Assembly (NCBI RefSeq): GCF_000023945.1
Contig: NC_013158.1
Span: 3,038,001 to 3,102,000, forward strand
Reading direction: 5' to 3'
Source: Halorhabdus utahensis DSM 12940
Lineage (GTDB): Archaea > Halobacteriota > Halobacteria > Halobacteriales > Haloarculaceae
DNA: 64,000 bases
Made by a program: the position numbers and the translations under genes. Positions within the stretch are counted from its first letter, which is position 1. Every line of letters begins with the position of its first letter. This document shows positions 18,068 to 27,123 of the stretch, piece by piece. Under the pieces are notes generated by a model. The model worked only from the letters and a program-made list of their open reading frames with translations, did no database searches and had not been told where the DNA came from.

Positions 18068-18864
18068 CCGGTGACGATTCCCGCAACGGCAAAGAGGTCG
18101 CTGACGCCCAGACAGCCGATGACGAAGCGGCCTCCGGGGACTCCGTTTTAACTCTGGAAGCCGTCCGGCAGTCCTTCGGCGACGTCTCGGTCCTCGAGGG
18201 TGTCTCGCTCGATGTCCGGGCCGAGTCGGTGACGTGCTTGCTCGGGCCGAACGGCTCGGGGAAGTCGACGCTGCTCTCGATCGCGGCGGGCCTTCGAACC
18301 CCGGACGAGGGGACGGTCACCGGAGAGATCGACGCCGCGCGTGACGTCGGCTATCTGCCCCAGCGCCCGGCGTTTCGGCCCCACTTCACGGTCGCCGAAA
18401 CGATCGGATTCTACGGATCGCTCGTCCCGACACCGATCGACGAGGCCGCGACCCTGGAGCGGGTGGGACTCGCTGCCGTCGCCGATCGGCGGGTCGAGCA
18501 TCTTTCGGGCGGGATGGTTCGGCTCCTCGGGCTGGCACAGGCGACCGTCGGTTCGCCGCCGGTCGTCGTGCTCGACGAACCCGCCAGCGGCCTCGATCCC
18601 CAGATTCGCCACCGTATTGCGGACGTCATCGCCGATCTTGCAGCCGATGGCGCGGCGGTGCTCATGGCGACCCACGATCTCGACGCGGCCGAGCGCATCG
18701 CCGACCAGGTCCGCATTCTTGACGACGGCGAGTTCGTCGCCGGCGGATCGCCGTCGGAAATCCAGTCCGAAACTGCTGCTGAATCGCTCGGGGGCGCAAT
18801 CGATGCGCTGATCGACCGCGAAGACGCTATCGGCGTCCGGGCCGGGACGGGTGATCGGCGATGA
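18064..18864 (+). CDS. nosF: ABC transporter ATP-binding protein (NosF-like)
   Basis: A 266-residue ATPase with Walker A GPNGSGKS at 61-68, signature LSGGMVR, Walker B VVVLDEPASGLD and the switch His in MATHDLDAAERI. An N-terminal acidic extension of about 28 residues precedes the domain. It overlaps the nosD stop by four bases (ATGA) and is followed by the permease gene, so these form a NosDFY-type complex that powers delivery of sulfur or copper species for cuproenzyme assembly. Confidence 0.9.
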   Translation: MTGDDSRNGKEVADAQTADDEAASGDSVLTLEAVRQSFGDVSVLEGVSLDVRAESVTCLLGPNGSGKSTLLSIAAGLRTPDEGTVTGEIDAARDVGYLPQRPAFRPHFTVAETIGFYGSLVPTPIDEAATLERVGLAAVADRRVEHLSGGMVRLLGLAQATVGSPPVVVLDEPASGLDPQIRHRIADVIADLAADGAAVLMATHDLDAAERIADQVRILDDGEFVAGGSPSEIQSETAAESLGGAIDALIDREDAIGVRAGTGDRR

Positions 18865-18886
18865 TGGGGTCGACAGGTGATTGCGG

Positions 18887-19711
18887 ATGAACGAATCCTG
18901 GGAGCGGACGGTCGCCGTGGCTCAGCGCGCCTTCGATGCGACGCTCCGGAGTCGGGCGCTACTCGCTGTCGCCGCGGGCTACGCCTTTGTCGTCCTCGCC
19001 CTCGCCTGGACGACCCGGGGTAGTGGCTATCTCTCGCTCTCGCTCTCCGTGCTCACGCCGCTGGAAGTGCTGGTGCCGGTAGTGGCGTTTGCGGTCGGGT
19101 ACCGGTCGATTCTCGACGATCGCCTGCGGGGCGAACTCGCCGTCTTCCGGACGTATCCGCTGTCCGCGCGGTCGTACGTCCTCGGCGTGTTCCTGGGTCG
19201 GCTCGCGACAGTCCTTATGGTCGTTCTCGTCCCTCTGCTGATCGCCGGTGGATCAGTTCTCGCGTTTCGCGAGGAGTCCATTTCGGTTCTGGCGACCCAC
19301 GCCACCGCCGATTCACCCCTGGTCTACCTGCGGCTGGTCGTTTTGACGGCGGTGTTCGCGCCGGTGGCGCTTGCGGTCGCTATCGCCGTCTCGGCGATCG
19401 CACGGACGACCCGGAATGCGATCGGGCTGGCGATCGGGGGCGTCGTGATCCTTGTTGTCGGGCTGGATCTCGGTTTCGTGGCCGGGCTCGCCGGTGGGGT
19501 CGTCCCCCCGGAGGCACTCTCGACGCTTTCCGCTGTGAGTCCACTCTCGGCGTTCCGCGGCCTCGTCCTCGAAGTCGCTATCGGGCCAGTAGCCGGCGAT
19601 ACGATCGCGGGTGGCGTGGAGCCGCTGGCCGCCCTGCTTGGACTGGTGGGGTGGACGGCGGGGGCACTCGCCGTCGCGATTCACTGGGTGTATCGGCCAG
19701 GGCCGCCGTAG
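18887..19711 (+). CDS. nosY: ABC-2 type permease (NosY-like)
   Basis: A 274-residue integral membrane protein with six hydrophobic segments, the usual NosY size. The cytoplasmic loop SILDDRLRGELAVFRTYPLS (about 68-90) is the coupling-helix region typical of ABC-2 permeases. The ATG at 18887 is preferred to a TTG six bases earlier. It is the last gene of the nosLDFY-type operon, 22 bases after nosF. No nosZ follows. Confidence 0.87.
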   Translation: MNESWERTVAVAQRAFDATLRSRALLAVAAGYAFVVLALAWTTRGSGYLSLSLSVLTPLEVLVPVVAFAVGYRSILDDRLRGELAVFRTYPLSARSYVLGVFLGRLATVLMVVLVPLLIAGGSVLAFREESISVLATHATADSPLVYLRLVVLTAVFAPVALAVAIAVSAIARTTRNAIGLAIGGVVILVVGLDLGFVAGLAGGVVPPEALSTLSAVSPLSAFRGLVLEVAIGPVAGDTIAGGVEPLAALLGLVGWTAGALAVAIHWVYRPGPP

Positions 19712-19774
19712 TCCGAACGACAGTCGGGGACAGTGGGCATCACCTATATGCCGGCCACGCCCCTGGTGTTAGAT

Positions 19775-20731
19775 ATGAAACTCCGGAACCTCCTCACGAC
19801 GGCTGTCGGCACTGCCGGCGTGATCGCTGGCGTCAATCGCATCCTCACGACCCGTGCCGGTGACCTCGAAGCCCCGCTCGTGGGCTCGGAGGGCACCTAC
19901 CGCTGGCGTGGCTTCGACGTCGCCTACACCGAAGCGGGCGATCCGAGCGACCCTGATCTGCTCCTTGTGCATGGCATATCGGCGGCCTCTTCGAGCCGAG
20001 AGTTCGCCGAAGTGTTCGAGGACCTCTCCCGGGAGTACCACGTCATCGCCCCTGACCTCCCCGGCTTTGGCCGATCGGACCGCCCGCCGTTGCTGTACTC
20101 GGGGTCGCTGTATGAGACATTTCTCCGGGATGCCATTCGGGATCTCGCCGATGAGCCCACGGTCGTCGCGTCGTCGCTATCGGGTGCCTACGCCGCCTGT
20201 GGCGCGTCCGACGCGGCCGTCGAGTCGCTCGTGTTGATCGCGCCGACGGACACGACGATGAGCGAGACGCCCCGGTCATGGCTCCGGTCGGTGTTTCGCG
20301 CGCCGCTCGTGGGTTCGGGGCTGTTCAACCTGCTGGTCAGCAAGCCGGGGATCAAGCATTTCCACCGGGACCACGGCTACGCGGACATGGACAATCTGAC
20401 CGACGAGACCCTCGAATATCAATGGAAGTCGGCCCACCAGCCCGGCGCACGCTACGCCCCGGCGTCGTTCGTCAGTGGGTATCTCGATCCCGAGACGGAG
20501 CTTGAAGATATGCTTGCCGACGTCGACGCCCCGGTCACGCTCGTCTGGGGGCGCGACGCCGAGATCACGCCGGTGTCGGCGGGTCGTGCACTGGCGAAAA
20601 AGACCGACTCCCGACTGGTCGTCTTCGACGACGCGAAACTCCTTCCGCACGTCGAGCATCCGGCAGCGTTCGTCGGGGTCGTTGCCGACGACATCGACGA
20701 AGCGCCCTCAACGGCTGTTTCGACCGCTTGA
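19775..20731 (+). CDS. Alpha/beta hydrolase fold protein
   Basis: A 318-residue alpha/beta hydrolase. The oxyanion region is LLLVHGISAASSSREF (about 62-77), the strand-turn VIAPDLPGFGRSDRP is at 90-104, the nucleophile elbow is A-S-S134-L-S, the acid is probably D261 in WGRDAEITP and the base H292 in LLPHVEHP. The elbow lacks the usual flanking glycines (small residues Ala and Ser instead). A hydrophobic N-terminal segment (TTAVGTAGVIAGV) may anchor it to the membrane. The start at 19775 was chosen so that this segment is near the terminus. The substrate is unknown. Confidence 0.83.
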   Translation: MKLRNLLTTAVGTAGVIAGVNRILTTRAGDLEAPLVGSEGTYRWRGFDVAYTEAGDPSDPDLLLVHGISAASSSREFAEVFEDLSREYHVIAPDLPGFGRSDRPPLLYSGSLYETFLRDAIRDLADEPTVVASSLSGAYAACGASDAAVESLVLIAPTDTTMSETPRSWLRSVFRAPLVGSGLFNLLVSKPGIKHFHRDHGYADMDNLTDETLEYQWKSAHQPGARYAPASFVSGYLDPETELEDMLADVDAPVTLVWGRDAEITPVSAGRALAKKTDSRLVVFDDAKLLPHVEHPAAFVGVVADDIDEAPSTAVSTA

Positions 20732-20764
20732 GCGCGTTCCCATCCGCTTTACAGCGGCAATCGG

Positions 20765-21040
20765 CTACATCCCCATGTCTTCGGCCGATTCGGGGATCGG
20801 CAACTGTGCCGGATCGACGCCGAGTAGCTCCGCGGCGTGATCGAGTGCCATGTCGAACCCGTAGTAGCGTTCGAGTTCGTCGCCGTCAGCGGTCGGTCGA
20901 ACTTTCAACATGGCGTAGCCCTCCCGGTTTTGTGCGATCGCTGCTGTCTGTCCGTTGACCTCGAAGACGAGCACGCGTTCGGCGTCCGTCTCCTCGTAGG
21001 TGGCGGTGATGCCGTCCGCCGTCCGCTCCGTCGCTGTCAT
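20765..21040 (-). CDS. Small conserved haloarchaeal protein
   Basis: A 91-residue acidic soluble protein beginning MTATERTADGITATYEE, with alternating strands (VLVFEVNGQTAAIAQNREG, AMLKVRPTADG) and a C-terminal helix (DMALDHAAELLGV). The composition and predicted fold look like a genuine small domain protein, and I believe homologues are widespread in haloarchaea, but no function is known to me. The start at 21040 excludes an Arg-rich extension reaching into the tandem-repeat region. Confidence 0.65.
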   Translation of the reverse strand: MTATERTADGITATYEETDAERVLVFEVNGQTAAIAQNREGYAMLKVRPTADGDELERYYGFDMALDHAAELLGVDPAQLPIPESAEDMGM

Positions 21041-21402
21041 ACGCCCCGTTCGGACGCCAGCGTGTCGAAGGTGTCGGTCCGGTCTTCGCCCCATTGTGGC
21101 GTCGGTCCGGCCGCCGCACCCGTTTCACGACGGTCCGGCCGCCGCACCCGTTTCACGTCGGTCCGGCCGCCACACCCTTTTGGCGTCGAACCCGCCGGTC
21201 CATCTCGAAAGATATAGGAAGGCGTGACGGCGACCACTTTGCGTGTTACTGTCGACGCGTCGTGGCAAAACGCGGAGGTATCGGCCGTGAAGCAGGGGAC
21301 GACTGCGTGGGGGCAGCGGATCGCGTACTCACGAAGTGACCGTCTCACCCGGTCGTGGCCGCTGGGGGCCAACGACCGGCGACACCAGCGGGGGGCCTGA
21401 CG
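21041..21402. other. 362-base intergenic region with tandem repeats
   Basis: No convincing gene is present. It contains a 28-bp tandem repeat (21075-21186) adjacent to the start of the small conserved gene and a possible TATA element (gatatagg near 21210) that could serve the flippase gene starting at 21403, giving a long leader. The open frames through it are Arg/Pro-rich and repetitive, so I reject them. Confidence 0.6.
21075..21186. repeat. Four head-to-tail 28-bp repeats
   Basis: The block cggtccgg recurs at 21075, 21103, 21131 and 21159, an exact 28-base period. The second and third copies are nearly identical (cggtccggccgccgcacccg followed by tttcacg), the fourth differs at a few places, and the first is degenerate. 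There are no unique spacers, so it is not a CRISPR array. It sits between divergent genes, 34 bases from the start of the small conserved protein. Confidence 0.85.
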
Positions 21403-22830
21403 ATGGACTTCACGCGCTCCAGCCTCAAGCTGTTCGCGAGCAACGTCGGCCGGACTACGATCCGGTTTCTCGGGATCGCGGTGTTCGCCCGGGCGCTCGG
21501 GGCCTCGGAGATGGGGATGTTCTTCCTGTTTCAGGCACTGCTGGGTATGATCGCGATTCCGGCTGACTTTGGCTTCCGGGGAGCCATCGAGAAGCGGATC
21601 AGCGAGGGACGCGAGCAGAGTACGTATCTCACGAGCGCGCTGGCGGTCAAACTCGTCCCGATGGCGCTGGTGGTGGGGCTCATTCTCCTCTTTCAGGACG
21701 CCATCAACGGCTACATCGGGGCCGAGTTCGCGGTCTTTCTCGCCGTCGCGATCGTGATTCAGGACGTCTCGCGGCTGTCGACCATCGTCCTCCGGGGCGA
21801 ACTTCGGGTCGGCGAGACGGCGATCCTCCGGGTGACCCGGTGGGTCGTCTGGTTTGCCGTCAGCGGACTGTTGGTCTCCCAGGGCATGGGGGTCGAGGCG
21901 CTGATCTACGGCCTGCTCGCCGGGTTGAGCGTGATGCTCATCTGGGGCTGGTACCGGGTGTCGATTCCACTCGGGCGCGTCTCGCTCGATCACGCCAGGT
22001 CGCTGTTCGAGTACGGCCGCTGGGGCGTCATCTCGCGGGTCGGCTGGTACTTCTACTCCTGGATGGACGTCGCGATCATCGGCTTGCTCATGACCCAGGC
22101 CGACGTCGGGGCCTACGAGATCGCCTGGCGGGTGACGCTCGTCGTGATGCTGTTGAGCCGATCGATCGCGACGACGCTGTTCCCCCAGGCCAGCCGCTGG
22201 GACGCCGAGGAGGCCTACGAGCGCATCGAGGACATGATCCGGAAGACGATCACGCCCTCGATGGCGCTGGTGATCCCCTCGTTCTTCATCACGCTGGTCT
22301 ACGCGAAGGAGATCCTGGGGCTGGTCTTCGGGCCGGAGTATACCGTCGCATGGGTCGTGTTGATCATTCTGATGGGCGAGAAACTCCTCCAGTCGGTGCA
22401 TACGATCCTCGGCCGGTCGCTCCAGGCGCTCGACCGCCCGGATCTGGCGGCGTACGCGACGGTCGCCTCCATCACCGTCAATCTCGTCCTGAACGTCGTG
22501 CTCATCCTCGAGTTCGGCATCGCCGGCGCGGCGGTCGCAACGGCTTCGTCGTTCGTCCTCAACACCGTCCTGCACGCCTACTTCCTCTCGCGGTTCGTGA
22601 CGATCGAGTTCCCGTGGGTCGAGATCGCGTGGTTGACCGGTGCGGCCGCCGTGATGGCCGGGGCCATTCACGCCATCGGTGTGGTCGTCCCGATCGACAC
22701 GCTCCCGCGTTTGCTCGGCATTCTCGTGGTGGGCGTCGTCGTCTACGGACTCCTCACCCTGGCAAACCCCTCGATGCGCCGGAAGTTCGTCGGCGAGATG
22801 CAGTCGCTGGCTCGTGGCGTCGCCGAGTGA
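21403..22830 (+). CDS. Polysaccharide/oligosaccharide flippase (RfbX/Wzx-like, MATE-fold)
   Basis: A 475-residue membrane protein with about 12-14 hydrophobic segments and the typical N-terminus of the polysaccharide biosynthesis family (SSLKLFASNVGRTTIRFLG). These proteins flip lipid-linked glycans across the membrane, as in surface polysaccharide or N-glycan assembly. The start at 21403 excludes a short Gly/Pro-rich lead. No glycosyltransferase is adjacent. It precedes an inositol-phosphatase-family gene by about 100 bases. Confidence 0.88.
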   Translation: MDFTRSSLKLFASNVGRTTIRFLGIAVFARALGASEMGMFFLFQALLGMIAIPADFGFRGAIEKRISEGREQSTYLTSALAVKLVPMALVVGLILLFQDAINGYIGAEFAVFLAVAIVIQDVSRLSTIVLRGELRVGETAILRVTRWVVWFAVSGLLVSQGMGVEALIYGLLAGLSVMLIWGWYRVSIPLGRVSLDHARSLFEYGRWGVISRVGWYFYSWMDVAIIGLLMTQADVGAYEIAWRVTLVVMLLSRSIATTLFPQASRWDAEEAYERIEDMIRKTITPSMALVIPSFFITLVYAKEILGLVFGPEYTVAWVVLIILMGEKLLQSVHTILGRSLQALDRPDLAAYATVASITVNLVLNVVLILEFGIAGAAVATASSFVLNTVLHAYFLSRFVTIEFPWVEIAWLTGAAAVMAGAIHAIGVVVPIDTLPRLLGILVVGVVVYGLLTLANPSMRRKFVGEMQSLARGVAE

Positions 22831-22934
22831 GGCGGCGTCCGAACGGAGGCGTCCTGATGGCTATGCTCGCACCGCTTCACAGCGGCCCGACCGTGGAACG
22901 TCAGGGCTAACCTACCGCGGGAGCAACCGAACGC

Positions 22935-23762
22935 ATGGACGCGACCGAGGAACTTCAGGTTGCCATCCGAGCGGCCCGCGAGGCCGGATCGATCGCCGCC
23001 GAACACGCTGGCCGTGACTTCCGGACGGCCGAGGACACCGAATCCAAGCGCAGCGGGAACGATCTGGTCACTGCCGTCGACCGGGAGTGCGAACAGCGGG
23101 TCACGGACGTGATCGGGGCGGCCTTCCCCGCGGACAGCGTCGTCGGGGAGGAGAACCCGACGGCACTCACCGGCGAAGGTCGGGAGTGGATCGTCGATCC
23201 GATCGACGGGACATCGAACTTCGCGACCGGGTATCCCTATTACTGCGTCTCGGTCGGCCTCCGGATCGCCGGCGAGGGGGTCGTCGGCGTCGTCCACTCG
23301 CCCGACACCGCTCTGGGGCGGACGTGGTACGCCGCCGCCGGCGAGGGTGCTTATCGAAGCGAGGACCACACGCTCGACGGCGAACCGATCACCGTCTCCG
23401 GGCACGATACGCTCGCCGGCAGTCTGGTGTTCGCCCGCCTGAGCGAGCGGAGTCGCGCCTGGCTCGCGTCGGATCTCGCCGTCGCGAGTTCGCTGCTCGA
23501 ACGCGAGAGCATGGTCCGGCGACCGGGGAGTTCCGCCCTGAACATGTGCCAGATCGCCGACGGCAGCGCCGACGCCTACGTCGTGCTGTCGATCAACGAC
23601 TGGGACGTCGCGGCGGGGGAGGTCATCCTTCGTGAGGCGGGCGGGACAGTACGGGATCGGGCGCTTTCGGACGGCACCCGCCAGGTAATCGCCTCGAACG
23701 GCTCGATCCAGGCCGACCTCGAAACCTTCGTCGACACCGTCGTTGGGGACCGGTACGATTGA
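22935..23762 (+). CDS. Inositol monophosphatase/FBPase family phosphatase
   Basis: A 275-residue Mg-dependent sugar or inositol phosphatase. Metal-binding motifs are complete: G71-E72-E73-N, W85-I-V-D88-P-I-D91-G-T and N221-D-W-D224-V-A-A-G. Archaeal members often act on both inositol-1-phosphate and fructose-1,6-bisphosphate. It is downstream of the flippase with a separate promoter region (22831-22934). Confidence 0.9.
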   Translation: MDATEELQVAIRAAREAGSIAAEHAGRDFRTAEDTESKRSGNDLVTAVDRECEQRVTDVIGAAFPADSVVGEENPTALTGEGREWIVDPIDGTSNFATGYPYYCVSVGLRIAGEGVVGVVHSPDTALGRTWYAAAGEGAYRSEDHTLDGEPITVSGHDTLAGSLVFARLSERSRAWLASDLAVASSLLERESMVRRPGSSALNMCQIADGSADAYVVLSINDWDVAAGEVILREAGGTVRDRALSDGTRQVIASNGSIQADLETFVDTVVGDRYD

Positions 23763-23801
23763 CACCAAACACGTAAAGCAGTCACTCACGTATCGAATCA
23801 C

Positions 23802-24806
23802 GTGGCGAAGCCGCTTCGATTCCGGCGCTCGAACGAGCGCTGGACCGCCGATCGCGTTCGATCCGCCCTCTATCAGTCACTGAACCAGGCCATCGGTGCG
23901 ACGATGGGACGCCCATGGTTCCGCCAGCCCGAGGGATACGATGCCCGTCGTTTCGACATGGATAACGGCGACGTGGCATTGTTCACCTGGTCCGACGACG
24001 TCGCCTACTGGATGGGCAACACCGAGACCCCGAAGGCGCTCTGGCAGACCGAGAAGTACACCTTCGACGAGGTGCCCGACGCCGTGGCCGAGTGGGCCGA
24101 ACGGGAACTCCTCGCGACGCTACACGAGGAAGCCCCCTGGCTCGCCGAGTACCCGACCATCTCGTGGTTTTTCCTGCCGGTCTTGCTCTCGAAGGACGGC
24201 CGACACACCTCCCGGGAGTTCTTCCGGGATCACGCCGCCGGATTCCCGGAGTGCGATCGGGAGACGGCCCTCTCCTATTACGAGGAGTTACTGGAGGGCG
24301 GCGTCTTTCCGGACCGCTATGAGATGGCCGCGAAACTCGGGACGGCCGAACGGCTCAACCTGACGCGGATGAGCGCGACCATGAGCGAGTTCACTGTCGC
24401 CAAATTGCTCGACGACGCCGGCTACGACCTCGCCCCGGAGAACGAGGTGTCTTCGGGCCACTCGATCGACTTTCGGGTCGACGGCGACGAACAGACGGGT
24501 CGACTCGTGGAAGTGACGCGACCGCTGCCACCCTCGGAACGGTCGGCCGGGTCGGCCGTCGCCGCGATCAAGGAAACTGTCGCGACCAAGACCGGCGGGC
24601 AACTCGCCGACCACGGCGGTGGCGTGACGCTGCTCGTCGACTGTTCCTCCTTCGACGACGGTGAGTGGTCCCGCATTCTCGACGCCCAGCCCGAGATCGG
24701 TCACCGGCCGGCCGTCGTCTTCCGCGTGCGACCTGGTGGGAACACTGCAGCCTACACGCTCGGGTCCGTGCCGATCGACTTGCCGGCGTACGTCGACGTG
24801 GCCTGA
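23802..24806 (+). CDS. DUF5784 family haloarchaeal protein
   Basis: A 334-residue acidic protein that I match to the haloarchaeal DUF5784 family. It starts with GTG at 23802; no ATG gives a comparable N-terminus. Residues about 195-240 hold a helix and strands with E215, D223 in HSIDFRVDG and E237 in GRLVEVTRP, spaced like the core of PD-(D/E)xK nucleases, although the usual Lys is replaced by Thr. The rest is Trp-rich and unassigned. A DNA-related role is a possibility only. Confidence 0.72.
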   Translation: MAKPLRFRRSNERWTADRVRSALYQSLNQAIGATMGRPWFRQPEGYDARRFDMDNGDVALFTWSDDVAYWMGNTETPKALWQTEKYTFDEVPDAVAEWAERELLATLHEEAPWLAEYPTISWFFLPVLLSKDGRHTSREFFRDHAAGFPECDRETALSYYEELLEGGVFPDRYEMAAKLGTAERLNLTRMSATMSEFTVAKLLDDAGYDLAPENEVSSGHSIDFRVDGDEQTGRLVEVTRPLPPSERSAGSAVAAIKETVATKTGGQLADHGGGVTLLVDCSSFDDGEWSRILDAQPEIGHRPAVVFRVRPGGNTAAYTLGSVPIDLPAYVDVA

Positions 24807-24848
24807 GTCGTCGCTGGTCCGTCCAGTTTGTCCGTGATCGAGGGATTC

Positions 24849-25502
24849 ATGCAACCCAGGTGCCGAGGGCACGATGTGACCTACGTATCGGACGCGGAGT
24901 TCAATCCATTCGGCTTCGATCCGGACGGTGAACGCTTCGTCCCCGGCTTTGGCGATGTCGAGGCGGATTTCCAGATCATCGGGGACCATCCTGGTATCCA
25001 CGGCGGCGTCACAACCAGTGTCCCCTTCACGGAAACGGACGGTGCGAAACGCCTCCAGGATGCGCTTTTGCAAGGCGGACTCCTCCGGAAAGCTGGCGCT
25101 CCGCCGACGGTCGATTCGACCTACCTCTCGTATCTCCATCCGAGCGTCCCCGAGCAAGCGCCGACCGACGACGATTACACTCGCGAGGAGACGTTCGTCG
25201 AGGCAGAAGTCCGTGCCATCGCGGCCCACGTCCTGTTGCCCGTCGGCGAGCGCGCGACGCGATGGGTCCTCGAAAACATGACGACGGAACCCAGCGATGA
25301 CCTCGATATGGCGGCGCTACATGGAAGAGAGATCGTCGGCAGCGGGTGGCTCGTTGTGCCCATTGCCGATCCGGACTCTTGGGACGAAGACGACGGGAGA
25401 GAACTGTCTGATGCACTCACCGAACTTCGGAAACAGGATTATCGACGAGAGGCCGATCTGGGTCGGCTCGCCGGTGGGGGCGAGCCCTATTACGTCCGAT
25501 GA
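24849..25502 (+). CDS. Uracil-DNA glycosylase superfamily homologue, catalytic motifs degenerate
   Basis: A 217-residue protein whose core follows family 4/5 uracil-DNA glycosylases: ADFQIIGDHPGIHGG (39-53) for motif A, SVPFTETDGAKRLQDALLQGG (57-77) for the helix after it, TYLSYLHP (91-98), and EVRAIAAHVLLPVGERATRWVL (120-141) for the 'PRvIvpLG..A' strand. Motif A lacks the acidic residue of GEAPGxxE, and motif B (HPS) is replaced by PIADPDSWD. The cysteines of the Fe-S cluster are not seen. Activity is therefore doubtful. The ATG at 24849 is preferred to TTG/GTG codons 15-21 bases upstream. Confidence 0.68.
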   Translation: MQPRCRGHDVTYVSDAEFNPFGFDPDGERFVPGFGDVEADFQIIGDHPGIHGGVTTSVPFTETDGAKRLQDALLQGGLLRKAGAPPTVDSTYLSYLHPSVPEQAPTDDDYTREETFVEAEVRAIAAHVLLPVGERATRWVLENMTTEPSDDLDMAALHGREIVGSGWLVVPIADPDSWDEDDGRELSDALTELRKQDYRREADLGRLAGGGEPYYVR

Positions 25503-25656
25503 TCCACGATTCGACTGGGCGACTGGCGCGTTTCAGACCCGGTGGCACGGAATTTTGTAAGTCTGTCCGCATGAACTGGCGGTCCTCGACCCCGAGCACC
25601 GGTGAACGGCCGAGCATGCTGACAACCTCGGACCAACCGACGTGACTCTGGCCCGC

Positions 25657-27123
25657 TCACTGGGCCAGCGCAGTGATCTCTTCCCGGAAGACCAGCGCGT
25701 GGGCGAGGCCGATCACGACGATCGCGCCGGCAAGATATCCCCATGCGGGGACCCCTCCAAGCATCTCACCGAGCGTCGCCAGCGCGGCTGGCAGGCCGCT
25801 GAGGATCGTGAACGCCAGGAAGATCGGGAGCACCGTGGCGATCAGTATGGCCCAGGGGCGCGCGAGCGCGTCGGTGACTGCTCCGCCGCCGAGGCGCAGT
25901 TCCTCGGTCGCCTCATCACGCAGGATCCATACCGCAAAGAGCAGGAAGGCCAGCAGGCCGCTCGCGAGGCCGAGGTTTGCGAGATTGTCCGCGAACAGCG
26001 CGAACACGTCGCTTCTGAGCGCACAGACCGTCCCGGTCGCCGCGAACAACAGCGTGATGCCGACCGCCGCGCGTTCGCGCTCGATCGCGTGTTCGTCGAC
26101 GAGGTACGCGACGAGCACCTCCATGATGGAGATCGCACTCGACAGCGCCGCCATCGCGAGCACGAGATAGAAGACTGCGCCGAGCGCCCGCCCGAAGGGC
26201 AACTGACTGAACGCCTGGGCGAGGCTGACGAAGATCACGCCGGGACCGCCCGTCCCCGCCTCGATCGAGCCGAAGGAGTAGATGATCGGGAAGACGACAA
26301 AGCCGGCGAGGACCCCGATCGCGGTGTTGAGCACGGCGATCGAGCCCCCGTCGATGAACAGCGACCGATCCTCATCGAGATAGGAGGCATAGGTCAACAT
26401 GACGCCCGCGCCCACTGAAAGGGTGAACAGGGCCTGTCCGGTTGCGGCCTCGACGACCGACACGAAGTTATTCGCCAAATAGTCAAGGTCCGGTGAGAGG
26501 TAATACGAGAGGCCAGCGCCAGCCCCCTCCAGGGTGAACGCCCACACGGCGAGCCCGATCAACAGGGCGACGATCCCCGGCACCATCACCTTCGTCGCGC
26601 GTTCGATCCCGTCGGCGATACCGAAATAGACGATCCCGCCGGTGAAGCCGATGAAGACGAAATGCGCGATCAGCGCGGCTGGACCGAACGAAATCGCCCC
26701 GAAGTGGGCTCCCGGCGCACCGAACGCGGTAGTCTGGGCGAGACCCGCGCCTTTCAGGAGGATGTCGCCACCCAGGCTGTCGAAGACGTACCGGAGCACC
26801 CACCCGCCGGCGACGCTGTAGAACGTCAGGACGATCAGCGACGTGAGCACAGCGATCCAGCCGATGGGTCGCCACGATGACGATTGGAGTCGTTCGAACG
26901 TGCCGACGGGATTGCGCTCCCCGCGCCGGCCGACGACGAACTCGCCGATCAGGCCCGGGAGTGCGATCGCGAACACGATCACGAGATAGACGCCCAGGAA
27001 CGCACTCCCGCCGTTCTCGGCGGTCATCCACGGGAACCGCCAGACGTTCCCCAGGCCGACAGCCGATCCCACGGCCGCGAGGATGAACCCGATCCGGGTC
27101 GTCCAGGCGTCGCGCTCACTCAT
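25657..27123 (-). CDS. Sodium-dependent NSS/SNF family transporter
   Basis: A 488-residue, about 11-12-helix sodium symporter of the neurotransmitter:sodium symporter family. The diagnostic TM1 is TRIGFILAAVGSAVGLGNVWRFP (about 8-30), with the unwound Gly-rich part for sodium and substrate, and TM6-like segments follow. Substrates in prokaryotes are amino acids. It overlaps the end of the small MetS-like gene by eight bases and is the last gene of a three-gene operon with a paralogue upstream. Confidence 0.92.
   Translation of the reverse strand: MSERDAWTTRIGFILAAVGSAVGLGNVWRFPWMTAENGGSAFLGVYLVIVFAIALPGLIGEFVVGRRGERNPVGTFERLQSSSWRPIGWIAVLTSLIVLTFYSVAGGWVLRYVFDSLGGDILLKGAGLAQTTAFGAPGAHFGAISFGPAALIAHFVFIGFTGGIVYFGIADGIERATKVMVPGIVALLIGLAVWAFTLEGAGAGLSYYLSPDLDYLANNFVSVVEAATGQALFTLSVGAGVMLTYASYLDEDRSLFIDGGSIAVLNTAIGVLAGFVVFPIIYSFGSIEAGTGGPGVIFVSLAQAFSQLPFGRALGAVFYLVLAMAALSSAISIMEVLVAYLVDEHAIERERAAVGITLLFAATGTVCALRSDVFALFADNLANLGLASGLLAFLLFAVWILRDEATEELRLGGGAVTDALARPWAILIATVLPIFLAFTILSGLPAALATLGEMLGGVPAWGYLAGAIVVIGLAHALVFREEITALAQ

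Noticed and set aside
15504..19711. Complete N2O reductase (nos) locus
   Set aside because: No nosZ-like CuA/CuZ protein occurs anywhere in the window; only accessory genes are present.
21075..21186. Possible CRISPR array
   Set aside because: Units are head to tail with no unique spacers and no cas genes are present.
21037..22671. A 544-codon open frame on the minus strand
   Set aside because: It is the antisense of the flippase and the tandem repeat region; His/Arg/Asp-rich low complexity typical of GC-rich shadow frames.
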